NCBI RefSeq assembly: GCF_905196875.1
Contig: NZ_CAJJWO010000013.1
Coordinates: 1 to 64,000, forward strand
Length of the DNA: 64,000 nucleotides
Source of the DNA: an uncultured Parabacteroides sp.
GTDB taxonomy: Bacteria > Bacteroidota > Bacteroidia > Bacteroidales > Tannerellaceae
Reading direction: 5' to 3'
A program made the position numbers and the translations under genes. The notes beneath the pieces were generated by a model that saw nothing but the letters and a program-made list of their open reading frames with translations, was not told the origin of the DNA and did no database searches. Below are positions 28,315-37,500 of the stretch, in pieces. Each line of letters opens with the position of its first letter. Within the stretch, counting starts at the first letter, position 1.

Positions 28315-28511
28315 TACTCCAGCTCCTCCAATACCTTTTTAACCTCTTCGTCTACCTTATATAGTTTCTCTTTGCACAATTTGATCAGGCGAGTCGCTTC
28401 CTTCACTTTCTCGGAAAGGACATCCACATCCAGTTCACCGTTCTCAATGTCGGCTACGATCTTACGCAGTTTCTCTACCGCTTCGTTGTACGTTTCTTCT
28501 TTCTTTGTCAT
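28314..28511 (-). CDS. xseB: Exodeoxyribonuclease VII small subunit
   Basis: A 65-residue, highly charged helical protein with the family pattern YNEAVEKLRKIVADIENGEL followed by the DVLSEKVKEATRLIKLCKEK helix. It associates with XseA to form the single-strand DNA exonuclease VII. It sits between xseA (13-base gap) and ispD (one-base overlap). Confidence 0.95.
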   Translation of the reverse strand: MTKKEETYNEAVEKLRKIVADIENGELDVDVLSEKVKEATRLIKLCKEKLYKVDEEVKKVLEELE

Positions 28512-28524
28512 ATATCGGAATGAT

Positions 28525-29868
28525 TTATTTTTTAACGATACTCTTCACATCCCCATCCGCAAACCGGGTCACCAGTTCGTCGCCGGAACTAAGTTCGGTG
28601 GCATGTTTAATTATTTTGCCGTCTTTGAGGGCCAGGCTATAACCACGCTTCAGTACATAATCAGGAGAAGCCATCTTGATAAACTGTTCTGTCAGCTGAA
28701 TAAAACGGGTTCCCTCCGTGATCCGGGAAGTCGCACGATTCTGTAATTGCAACTGCAACGTATCCAACGTGGAACGACGACGCAACAACATGGCGGAAGC
28801 AGAGGTCGGGAGTTTATTACCCAGCATCTGTAAAAGCGAGCGGTTACGCTCGATCCGGTTGATAGCGATTGCAGGAAGACGATTACCCAGCAGTTGCAGG
28901 AAATTCCGTTGTTTCTGCAAGATCCCGGTAGCCAGTTCGCTGACATCCTGTTGAAGTTCTTCCAACTCCATCGCCACTACATCCATACGACCGATCAGGA
29001 ATTCCGCCACGGCCGTCGGCGTCTTCATCCGGGTATGAGCCACCATGTCCAGGATCGTATCATCCCGTTCATGACCGATACCGGTAATAACCGGCAAAGG
29101 GAATTGGGCACAATTAGCAGCCAGCAGATACGAATCGAAACTATTCAGGTCGGAGGTTGCTCCACCCCCACGAATAATCACCACCACATCAAAACAATCG
29201 ATATGATGATAAATACGGTCAAGTGCCGCAATAACCGACTCTTCCGTTTTTTCTCCCTGCATCAGGGCAGGAAAAAGCTTTGTATAAAAAGGATAACCGG
29301 CCTTATTATGTGCCAGCTGGTTCAGAAAATCTTCATATCCTGCCGCAGTAGGCGAAGTGATAACGGCAATACGTTTAGGCAACTCAGGAAAAGGCAACTC
29401 TTTGTTAAGCGTAAACACACCTTCCTCCTTCAGTTGGCGGACGATCTCCATCCGGCGCCGGAGCATATCACCCATCGTATAAGCCGGATCGATATCCGTC
29501 ACAGTCAGGCTGTATCCGTATAACTCATGAAACTCGATGGTAACTTTAACCAGCACTTTCAATCCGGAAGCGAACAGTTGCCCCGTCTCCATCTCGAAAT
29601 AAGGCTTCAGCATCCGAAACGTTTTCGCCCAGATAGAGCCGCGTGCCCTGGCAACCAGTTGTCCGGTTACCGGATTCTTTTCTATAAATTCCAGATAACA
29701 ATGGCCGGAAGCTGCATTGGTCCGCACATCACTCATTTCCGCGCGCACCCAGCAAGTACCGGGAAAAGCGTCACTAATCGCTCCCCGCACCAGATTATTC
29801 AATTCCAGTAAAGAGAACTCCCGGCGTTTATTGCCAGTGTATTCCGGATTAATGTTCAGCCCCGGCAT
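28525..29868 (-). CDS. xseA: Exodeoxyribonuclease VII large subunit
   Basis: A 447-residue protein from the ATG at 29868 (MPGLNINPEYTG); the longer frame from 29928 lies inside the protease gene and is unlikely. An N-terminal OB-fold covers about residues 15-115 and the catalytic domain follows with DVVVIIRGGGATSDLNSFDS (about 230-250) and the GIGHERDDTILD motif. Long helices fill the C-terminal part. It degrades single-stranded DNA and is repaired together with xseB. The start overlaps the last 20 bases of the protease gene. Confidence 0.95.
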   Translation of the reverse strand: MPGLNINPEYTGNKRREFSLLELNNLVRGAISDAFPGTCWVRAEMSDVRTNAASGHCYLEFIEKNPVTGQLVARARGSIWAKTFRMLKPYFEMETGQLFASGLKVLVKVTIEFHELYGYSLTVTDIDPAYTMGDMLRRRMEIVRQLKEEGVFTLNKELPFPELPKRIAVITSPTAAGYEDFLNQLAHNKAGYPFYTKLFPALMQGEKTEESVIAALDRIYHHIDCFDVVVIIRGGGATSDLNSFDSYLLAANCAQFPLPVITGIGHERDDTILDMVAHTRMKTPTAVAEFLIGRMDVVAMELEELQQDVSELATGILQKQRNFLQLLGNRLPAIAINRIERNRSLLQMLGNKLPTSASAMLLRRRSTLDTLQLQLQNRATSRITEGTRFIQLTEQFIKMASPDYVLKRGYSLALKDGKIIKHATELSSGDELVTRFADGDVKSIVKK

Positions 29869-31225
29869 ATTGAAGTCCTTTTTTATAAGCTTTGTACATA
29901 TTGGGAATACCATATCCCAGTTCTGCATCCGGCCGTTTGGATTGGCTCGATACCTGATGCAGCAGATCTATAATATCTTTGTTGCTTAATCTGGGTAACG
30001 CCTGCCACAGGCATATTCCCAGACCTGCCAGGATAGGCGTGGCAAAAGAGGTTCCGCTGGCATAACGCACATTCCCTTTCGGATCGATCACACAACTACC
30101 CGAACCCAGCGCTACCACATCCGGTTTCACCCGGTAGTCGGCCGTAAAACCGACAGAACTGAAAACACTTTTCTTCTTTTCTTCTGTGATCGCTCCCACC
30201 GTCAGCACATCCGATGCATCGGACGGGAAAGTGATCTTTCCCCAAATCCCGTTACCCTCATTGCCTGCACTGCAAAACATCAGGATACCTTTCTGGGCAG
30301 CCATATGAGCCGCCTGGCTGATCAATGTTGTCTTGCCGTCAAGGGCAGACTGGTCATACGATAATTCATCGGCATCAAAAGCAAAATACCCGAGCGATGA
30401 AGTGATCACATCGACTCCCACACTATCGGCATACTCAACCGCAGCCGCCCAATAATCTTCCTCGATAGGATACTCGGAATCGCTGTCTTCGCTTTTGATA
30501 AGGAGATAGGATGCCTTAGGAGCCGTCCCCACCATGATACCCGGCATATCGGCAGCCAGGCAAGACAGCACTTTCGTTCCATGATCGTCGGCATTATATA
30601 CGCTCTGCCCCGGGTAAACCACATTATGCGTACCCATCAGCCTCAGCGAATCGAACACACTGATACGGTCTACATTCTGAAAACCGGCATCTATCACGGC
30701 GACCCGCATACCTTCACCTTGAAATCCGGCCTCATGCAATTTGATGCCGTTAAGCATTTTAATCTGTTCACTGGCATATCCGTACCTGTCTTTTAGCGGA
30801 GTATCTGCCGGAAAGAAACGCTCGTCCTGCTCCTCCTGTTCAGCTGTAACTACATTGGTGCCTTTCCAGACCCATTTTACGGAGTCGACAATAGTCAGCT
30901 CCTTTAACCGGTCAGCAACGGTACTGTCCTGGCTCGTCACCACCACAGTAGAAAACCATTTACTCTGGACAACCGGTTCAGCCCCGGCCGACGCCAATGT
31001 ATCCAGATAAGAACGTGCTATGGGAAGATCCGTGACCGATACAGGCGTACCGGTTTTCTCACGACGTTGGATAGATTCCTTCGAAAGAAATGACTCCGGC
31101 CGGTCTATTGTATAACCGGAATCGCCTTTATCTTTCAGGTAGACGCGAAAGCAATAGCTTTCCCCGGCAACAAGCCACGAGGAAAAACAACTCAATAATA
31201 TGATAAGTCCTATATATCTTTTCAT
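29849..31225 (-). CDS. Secreted subtilisin-like (S8) serine protease
   Basis: A 458-residue protein with a signal peptide (about 1-20) and a propeptide-like region to about residue 155. The catalytic triad is Asp179 (VAVIDAGF), His215 (DDHGTKV) and Ser393 (SGTSFATP). There is no C-terminal sorting domain, so it is probably periplasmic or released. It leads the operon protease-xseA-xseB-ispD; pairing a secreted protease with DNA repair and isoprenoid genes probably reflects co-transcription only. A -7 match (TACCTTTG, complement of 31259-31266) lies 34 bases upstream of the start. Confidence 0.92.
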   Translation of the reverse strand: MKRYIGLIILLSCFSSWLVAGESYCFRVYLKDKGDSGYTIDRPESFLSKESIQRREKTGTPVSVTDLPIARSYLDTLASAGAEPVVQSKWFSTVVVTSQDSTVADRLKELTIVDSVKWVWKGTNVVTAEQEEQDERFFPADTPLKDRYGYASEQIKMLNGIKLHEAGFQGEGMRVAVIDAGFQNVDRISVFDSLRLMGTHNVVYPGQSVYNADDHGTKVLSCLAADMPGIMVGTAPKASYLLIKSEDSDSEYPIEEDYWAAAVEYADSVGVDVITSSLGYFAFDADELSYDQSALDGKTTLISQAAHMAAQKGILMFCSAGNEGNGIWGKITFPSDASDVLTVGAITEEKKKSVFSSVGFTADYRVKPDVVALGSGSCVIDPKGNVRYASGTSFATPILAGLGICLWQALPRLSNKDIIDLLHQVSSQSKRPDAELGYGIPNMYKAYKKGLQYAGAEH

Positions 31226-31283
31226 GGAACTAATAAACTCTATACTACATTGGTTTTACAAAGGTAATAATTGCGATGGATAT

Positions 31284-31317
31284 AAAAAAGCCCGGCAACT
31301 CTTCAGGAGGCCGGGCT
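31284..31317 (-). terminator. Intrinsic terminator of the Lrp/AsnC gene
   Basis: On the minus strand AGCCCGGC pairs with GCCGGGCT (31310-31317 with 31290-31297) and runs into TTTTTT. It lies 18 bases after the regulator stop. Confidence 0.85.
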
Positions 31318-31334
31318 GTCTATTATGTTACAAA

Positions 31335-31802
31335 TTATTCGTTGACATTGCAGATAGGAATCTCACGTTTCACGCTCTGGCGCAATGAGATCAGCGTTTC
31401 TGTAGCCGTTACACCCGGTATTTCCTGGATCTTCGAGTTCAGAAGTTCCATCAGGTGCTCATTATCGCGGGCATACAATTTGATCAGCATTGTGTACGGA
31501 CCGGTAGTAAAATGACACTCAACCACTTCAGGTATTTTTTCAAATTCAGGAACCACATCCTTATACATAGAACCACGTTCCAATTTAACACCGATATACG
31601 TGCAGGTATTATATCCCAGAATTTTAGGATTAATATGATAACCCGATCCAACGATCACATTCATATCAATCATGCGCTGTACCCTTTGATGAATGGCTGC
31701 ACGAGACACACCACACTCTTCAGCTACATCCTTAAAAGGAATCCTGGCATTCTTTGAAATAATGTTCAATATCTGCCGATCCAGCTTGTCTATTTTCTCC
31801 AT
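31335..31802 (-). CDS. Lrp/AsnC-family transcriptional regulator
   Basis: A 155-residue protein. An N-terminal helix-turn-helix (about residues 5-60, with FKDVAEECGVSRAAIHQRVQ) is followed by the alpha/beta ligand-binding RAM domain (about 68-145, with VVECHFTTGPYTMLIKLYAR). The family responds to amino acids. Targets are not evident. A -7 match (TACTTTTG, complement of 31845-31852) lies 43 bases upstream and a terminator directly follows, so it is probably monocistronic. Confidence 0.93.
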   Translation of the reverse strand: MEKIDKLDRQILNIISKNARIPFKDVAEECGVSRAAIHQRVQRMIDMNVIVGSGYHINPKILGYNTCTYIGVKLERGSMYKDVVPEFEKIPEVVECHFTTGPYTMLIKLYARDNEHLMELLNSKIQEIPGVTATETLISLRQSVKREIPICNVNE

Positions 31803-31911
31803 GTTTTCTATCGCTTTATTATACGCTCTAAATTATTTATATATCAAAAGTATATAATAATTTTCAACATTCTATCATTCTGAAAGAAAAAAGTAGCAAA
31901 TAAATAATAAA

Positions 31912-31949
31912 AGCGGGTAATTAATGCTTTTCAGCATAAATTGCCCGCT
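31912..31949 (-). terminator. Intrinsic terminator of the FKBP operon
   Basis: On the minus strand AGCGGGCAATTTATGCT and AGCATTAATTACCCGCT form a long stem around a GAAA-type loop, followed by TTTATTATT. It lies 24 bases after the stop at 31973. Confidence 0.8.
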
Positions 31950-31972
31950 CCTTTATCTACTAAAATGAGAAA

Positions 31973-32689
31973 TTACTTTTTCTGATCGTCTTTAACGATA
32001 TCCAGCAATTCCACTTCGAATTTCAATACGCTGTTCGGTTTGATACCACGAGTTCCGTGTTCGCCATAAGCTAGATCAGAAGGAACCCAGATCACATACT
32101 TAGAACCAACCGGCATGATCTGCAGAATTTCAGTCCATCCTTTGATCACCTGGCCAACACCGAATACAGCAGGTTCGCCACGGTCAACAGAGCTATCGAA
32201 CTTAGTTCCGTCCAACAGTGTACCAGTGTAGTGTACTTTAACCTGATCTTCAGCAGTCGGTTTCGCACCTGTACCTTCTGTTTCTACTTTGTACTGCAAG
32301 CCACTTTCAGTAGTAATAACGCCTTCCTTAGCTTTGTTTTCAGCAAGGAACTTTTCGCCTTCTTCTTTCGTCTTGTTGGCATCACGAGCCTGAGCTTCTA
32401 CGAAATAAGTATTCAGGTAAGTCTGAGCCTGTTCCGGAGTCATTTTCAATCCGGTAGAATCGCCCTTCATAGCAGCTTCGAAACCAGCTAATAAAGCATC
32501 TACATTAGCAGGACCACCAGGCATACCGTCCAGGTTCTGTTTGAACATGCTACCGTTAGCAACACCAATTGCATAGCTCGCGCTATCCACAGAGGTTTTC
32601 AGGTTCGCGCTCTTTTTTGAGTCACAAGATGTGGCAGAAACGCCCAATGCTACAATAGCTGTAGCGGCTAAAACACTAATCTTTTTCAT
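31973..32689 (-). CDS. FKBP-type peptidyl-prolyl isomerase lipoprotein (Mip/FkpA type)
   Basis: A 238-residue lipoprotein (SATSC, Cys22). A helical dimerisation domain covers about residues 30-120 and a C-terminal FKBP domain about 130-235, with KVHYTGTLLDGTKFDSS and the VIKGWTEILQIMPVGSKYVI motif. It would assist folding in the periplasm or at the outer membrane. It starts 13 bases after a second FKBP gene, apparently in one transcript. Confidence 0.93.
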   Translation of the reverse strand: MKKISVLAATAIVALGVSATSCDSKKSANLKTSVDSASYAIGVANGSMFKQNLDGMPGGPANVDALLAGFEAAMKGDSTGLKMTPEQAQTYLNTYFVEAQARDANKTKEEGEKFLAENKAKEGVITTESGLQYKVETEGTGAKPTAEDQVKVHYTGTLLDGTKFDSSVDRGEPAVFGVGQVIKGWTEILQIMPVGSKYVIWVPSDLAYGEHGTRGIKPNSVLKFEVELLDIVKDDQKK

Positions 32690-32702
32690 TTTTCTCTATA
32701 AA

Positions 32703-33290
32703 TTATTTTACTATGTCCAATAATTCAACATCAAATACCAATGCACTGTTCGGTTCGATCGCTTCTCCCGCACCATGTTCGCCATAAGCCAGATCAGACG
32801 GGATGAACAATCTCCATTTAGAACCCACTTCCATCAGTTGTAATGCTTCTACCCATCCCGGGATTACCTGCGATACACCGAATACTGCCGGTTCACCGCG
32901 CTGTACGGAGCTATCAAATACTGCTCCATTGATTAATGTACCATGATAATGGCATTTCACCTGATCGGATGCGGTCGGTTTCGCACCGTTTCCTTTTTGA
33001 AGTACCTGATATTGGAGTCCGCTCGGTAATGTAACAACACCTGCTTTACCTTTGTTTATATTCAGAAATTCTTCTCCGGCTTTTTTGTTTACTTCGAATT
33101 TTTCTTTCTGCAGCTTCATGAAGTAATCGTTGATCACTTGCTTAGCTTCGTCATAACTGAGTTCAGGAGTCTGATTACCCAAAACATCTTTCAATCCCTT
33201 TACAAAGTCTTCAATCTGAAGATCATTAATGCCCGAGTTCTGGAAATTATTTCCGATACTTAAGCCAAGTGCATAACTTACTTTATCCAT
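32703..33290 (-). CDS. FKBP-type peptidyl-prolyl isomerase, no export signal
   Basis: A 195-residue protein with a helical N-terminal domain (1-75) and an FKBP domain (about 88-195, KCHYHGTLINGAVFDSS, VIPGWVEALQLMEVGS). Unlike its partner it starts directly with MDKVSYALGL and shows no signal peptide, so it is likely cytoplasmic. The two genes look like a tandem duplication with one copy redirected to the envelope. Confidence 0.92.
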   Translation of the reverse strand: MDKVSYALGLSIGNNFQNSGINDLQIEDFVKGLKDVLGNQTPELSYDEAKQVINDYFMKLQKEKFEVNKKAGEEFLNINKGKAGVVTLPSGLQYQVLQKGNGAKPTASDQVKCHYHGTLINGAVFDSSVQRGEPAVFGVSQVIPGWVEALQLMEVGSKWRLFIPSDLAYGEHGAGEAIEPNSALVFDVELLDIVK

Positions 33291-33320
33291 TCTTTTTCGT
33301 TTTCAACTAATTACAAACTA

Positions 33321-33328
33321 CAAAAGTA
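33321..33328 (-). promoter_or_regulatory. Probable -7 box of the FKBP operon
   Basis: TACTTTTG on the minus strand, 31 bases before the FKBP start. A TTTG lies upstream (complement of 33344-33347), but the spacer is 15 bases rather than about 19, so the -33 assignment is weak. Confidence 0.4.
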
Positions 33329-33407
33329 ATGCTTTTAAGTACACAAACGTCATCGGAAGGTACTTTTTTATTACTTTTGCATCTGTTATGGGAGAACAGT
33401 GTGTCTT

Positions 33408-34052
33408 TCATTCTTTGCAAACACTTTGTAACTTACCTCTACTAACCGATACTACATCTCCATTCCTTACTTTATGTTTCTTTATCAGATAATCTTCCGG
33501 TGCATAAATCGCTTTTGCTTCAATCATTTGATTTAACCGATTTGCCGATAATCCCAGACATGCCCGGATAACAGATGACAATTTCAGTCCAAAATCAAAA
33601 GGAGTTTGAATTTTGAATGATATAATGTCGTTATCACTGTTTAAAATATCATCAATCGAAATAGACTCATGTTGTATTTCATATTCGACACTGCCATAAT
33701 CCAACTCGACACTGTTCTTTCTTGCTGTTTCAGCAGAAAAAGCATATTCCCACGCTACCGCTTCGTCATTCTCTGCAAATTTAAGAAACAGGTCTTTTTG
33801 GATCAGTTCGGATTTCGTACGTGATAATATAGTTAAGTTGTATGTGCTGTCGCATTCCATACATCTATATATTAACCATACATCTGTGTTCTTTTTCTGG
33901 GAATTCATTCTGAATTTACCGCTGCAATAAAATCTGTCGGAACTACAGCGATTACATTTTCGTTTTAAGATTGGGGTATTTTTGATCTTTATTTCCCATA
34001 TATATTCTTTTTCCATTTCTATACTGTGCTTAATGTATTTTGAAAAATTCAT
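33408..34052 (-). CDS. DUF1062-like protein
   Basis: A 214-residue protein of the DUF1062 type as far as I recognise it. Near the N-terminus Cys pairs at CNRC and CMEC (about residues 34-37 and 78-81) suggest a zinc ribbon. The C-terminal part (about 155-214, with LGLSANRLNQMIEAKAIYA and VRNGDVVSVSRG) resembles an S4-like RNA-binding fold. The start may instead be the ATG at 34016 (MEKEYIWEIKI). Three copies of an ATACTGTG-type octamer lie around the start region. Role unknown. Confidence 0.7.
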   Translation of the reverse strand: MNFSKYIKHSIEMEKEYIWEIKIKNTPILKRKCNRCSSDRFYCSGKFRMNSQKKNTDVWLIYRCMECDSTYNLTILSRTKSELIQKDLFLKFAENDEAVAWEYAFSAETARKNSVELDYGSVEYEIQHESISIDDILNSDNDIISFKIQTPFDFGLKLSSVIRACLGLSANRLNQMIEAKAIYAPEDYLIKKHKVRNGDVVSVSRGKLQSVCKE

Positions 34053-34115
34053 TATATCCGCACAGTATCACTGCTTATGAGAAACTCAAAAGGTTATCAT
34101 AAACGACAATAGCAG

Positions 34116-34226
34116 ATGCTATCGGCCTCAAAGGACGATACTGTGAAGAAAAATGATGATATGAAAAACCTGTTCGAGAAGGATTTCCCGAACGTAGAAC
34201 TATTAACCCGCGGTTTATGGGGCTAA
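34116..34226 (+). CDS. Candidate 36-residue small protein
   Basis: The frame opens MLSASKDDTVKKNDDM and ends DFPNVELLTRGLWG; an internal ATG (34170-34171 region) would give a 21-residue form. An in-frame stop lies two codons upstream of the ATG. No family was recognised and there is no clear ribosome site. The only support is its position: it runs against both flanking genes and is followed about 93 bases later by a plus-strand terminator with no other owner. Confidence 0.3.
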   Translation: MLSASKDDTVKKNDDMKNLFEKDFPNVELLTRGLWG

Positions 34227-34318
34227 TATTAAGCCAGTATAAGTCTTAGAATTACTTTCAAAATGTGACTATTATGGTTATCGGGAGACAAAGATAGTTA
34301 TTCTCCCCATACAACACA

Positions 34319-34352
34319 AACCCCTGAAAGATGAATCTCCCAGGGGTTGCTT
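34319..34352 (+). terminator. Strong hairpin terminator, plus-strand orientation
   Basis: AACCCCTG (about 34319-34326) pairs with CAGGGGTT (about 34341-34348), followed by GC and seven Ts on the plus strand. On the minus strand the tail is TTTGTGTTGT, so it could also end the DUF6383-type transcript. The plus-strand tail is the better one. Confidence 0.65.
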
Positions 34353-34517
34353 TTTTTGTCTGTTTTTGCTCTTCACAGAGGTTGAACAGAAGAACTTTAT
34401 TTCATTACTTTAGTATTAATATCGACCGCTTGTTCGCCCTCACGGGGTAATTGGTTGATTCTTGTCCGATATCACCGCGCAGTCAAATTTAAATTTATTG
34501 ATTATAAATAGTTTCTA

Positions 34518-37500
34518 TTATTTTACGATTGCTTTTACAGCAGCTTCACCTTCTACGGCTACTACAACTACACCTGCAGGAGCAGCGATTTCAGCCTTAT
34601 CAGAAGAAAGAACTGTGTTAGCAACTGTCTGACCAAGAACGTTACTGATAGTAACTTTCTTACCTGCTGCACCGTTGATGATTACTGCACCTTCTTTAGC
34701 TACTATGCTAATTGAAGAGGTTGTAATGTCTTCGTTAGCAACCGGATCACGTTTAACGTTTTCTTCGATACCGAATACATCACCGTTTGCGAAACCGTTT
34801 TCTACAACCAATGTACCATTGATCCATTTCAAGTAACCGTCATTGTTTGCTGTTTTTTCAACTTTTTCAGCATCTTCAGTCGGGAAATAGTTCTTCCATT
34901 GAGTTTGGATCTTGAATGTCTTAGCATCGTTATCTACATAACGGAAAGCAAACTTAGCCACATTGAAGTCTGTTGTATCCATAGCCAACTTAACAACTTC
35001 ACCCCCCTTACGAGTAATATAAAGTGTATCATCAGCGTGAATACCTTCTACGAATGATAGTTTAGCACGAGATTCACCAGCTTCAACCTCATTTACATAC
35101 GGATTGTTATGAAGATGAGTAGCACCATAAACATTAGCAGTGTCGATCAGGTTCACCAGGAAGCGACCCTTAACAGCTCTGTGTTCTTTTGCGTCTGCAC
35201 AAGGGCCACCATTAGCAGCCAACCATTCGTCAGTGTTGTGTTCCGGGTTGTAAGGACAATAGTGAGTCTTTTCTTTGTCAACGTTTACAGCCAGTAAATA
35301 CTGGTAGCAAGTATTAGCTTCACCATTGATAGTACGGTTGATATAAGCTGTATCAGCAAAAATAGCCGGATTTACACTAAACTGATTGATATTATCAATG
35401 TTCAGGAAGCTCAATGTATCTTTTTCAACAACCGATTTGTCATCATGTTTTTCATACAATACCTGAGCATTGTTTTCTTCGCGATACAGACTGATTGTGT
35501 CACCCCATTCTACAGCGATTTTGTGATATTCAGGAGCATCTGCTTTTTCTACAACCATCAATGAGTTATTATCAGTAGCATAAGTATCCATCTGTCTCAA
35601 TTCACCAAAGCCATCAACTTCACTGTTAGCCACGTAGATTTTCTGATTGAAGTTATGTGTTTCATTAACTTTAGGAGTATCCTCATCATCAGTAGTAAAG
35701 AACTGAACGATATTATAAGTTCCGTTCGGCTGTTTCTTCAATGCGAAGCTATGAGCATTTTCCTTCTTCTTATCAGGATTCAGTACATAGAAATTATAAC
35801 CATGTTCACCATTGTAAACAACATATTCATTATTGCTTCTGTTCTGGAACTGATACGGCAGGATAGCCAGTTTAGATTTCTCAACTTTCTTGTTATCCGG
35901 ATCAGTAACGATCTTACCATCAATCAACGTTGCGAATACAGTTTCAACAAATACTGTATCGACAGCATTCTTTGTTCCGCCGTCATAATCCTTCATTCTG
36001 AAGCTCAGGTTCCAAAGAGTAGCATTTTCTTTATCGGTTACTACACCTAGCTGGTGAGACTTCTGATGGTTTTCTGAGAAATACACATTCTTGTTACCTG
36101 CAATTGCATGGTACTGGCCCATGTAATATTTCTGGTTTCTCAATGCGTTTTCAGTTGTATGCATAAAACCATCAAACATTGTAGGATCTTCGTAAGCAGT
36201 CATTTTGATCTTATCGCCTGCTGCAAGATTTTTATCAGATTCTACAGACTCAACAACATATACATTCTTTTCACTTGTTTCACGCAATACAATATCTTTA
36301 ATTTCAGCTTTTGTTTCGCGGTTAGCCAAAGTAAACTTATTTGTATTCAAATCGGCAGCAGTTACCGCCCACTGTGCTTCAGGGAAACCAGCTTCTACAG
36401 AGCTAGCCAAAACGTATTCAGGAGCATCATCCTCAATTGCAAAAGCACGACCTACTTTATATTTGTTGGCATCTGTTACTTCGCTGTTTGTTGCAGCAAA
36501 AGAGATATTCCAGAACGTACCCAGGAATTGTTTAACACTTGCTACATTATTCAGACCCAATGTAATGTACGGATAGATTTCACCGGCAATAGTACCTACA
36601 GTTCCTGTCAGAACCAAATCTTCACCCAATTTCATGATGTACAGGTTTCTTGTGTCAGTAGCAGCGGCAGCCTTATCTGAAACAGAAACATGGTCAATCA
36701 GATTGTCAGCAACACCAGAATAACGTTTAATAGTGAAATAGGTCAAATATTTATCTGTATTCTTAGCCAGTTCTTTTCCATCGATAAGAACGAACTTACC
36801 ACCTCTCTTGTTTACACCTGTATTTTCAACTCCCCATTCATTGGCAACCGTAAGAGCAACATATTTGTCACCATTTATCAATTGGAAAGTTTTAACATCT
36901 GCAGCATCTGAACCCTTTGTAACAATAGCAGTCAGCTTACCATCAAAAGCATCCATGCCTTCCACTTTGTCTTTGCTATCTTTTACTTTCAGGATACTCA
37001 GACCGAAGCCATTACCCAGAACGTCGTTAAGCTCTTTAGCATCAACGTTTTCAATTGTTGACTTGTAGATACCAAAAGAAGCAGCAGCTGTTGTATTTGT
37101 AAGATCTGCATCCAGATTTGCACCATTAGCAATAGACAAATACATACCGCTATTATATGCAGCCGTATAAACAAATTCAATAGATTTATTCAACATAGCA
37201 TACTTGCCAGTTGCTTTGTTTTTGAATTTGTATCTTGTTACACCGTTAGCAGAAGCATCTTCCACAGCCCACAAATATTCGTCTGTATTCACAGCCGTCG
37301 TAGCCGAAACCGTACCATCTGTAGCACCTTTCCAAGCCTTAGCGGCATCACTACCAGAGATGAAATAATATTCATCTTTATTGAAAGAAGTTTGTAAAGC
37401 GACATCCTGACCATCTATCGTAATGGTAGAATTAGTAGCAACCGGAGCTAAAGCAGAAACAGATACACTACTGATTGTTGCAGAACCTACAGTCAAACCA

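Larger units (their letters stand above)
34053..34517. other. Intergenic region with small ORF and terminator
   Basis: A 465-base gap between two leftward genes. It holds a plus-strand 36-codon ORF (34116-34226) and a hairpin with a strong plus-strand T-run (34319-34352). ATACTGTG occurs at 34021-34028 and 34138-34145, with its inverse CACAGTAT at 34061-34068. The remainder, towards the DUF6383-type gene, shows nothing I can identify. Confidence 0.5.

Noticed and set aside
33372..33490. Plus-strand TACTTTTG followed by an ATG and a 34-codon frame
   Set aside because: The frame is mostly antisense to the DUF1062-like gene and has no recognisable product.
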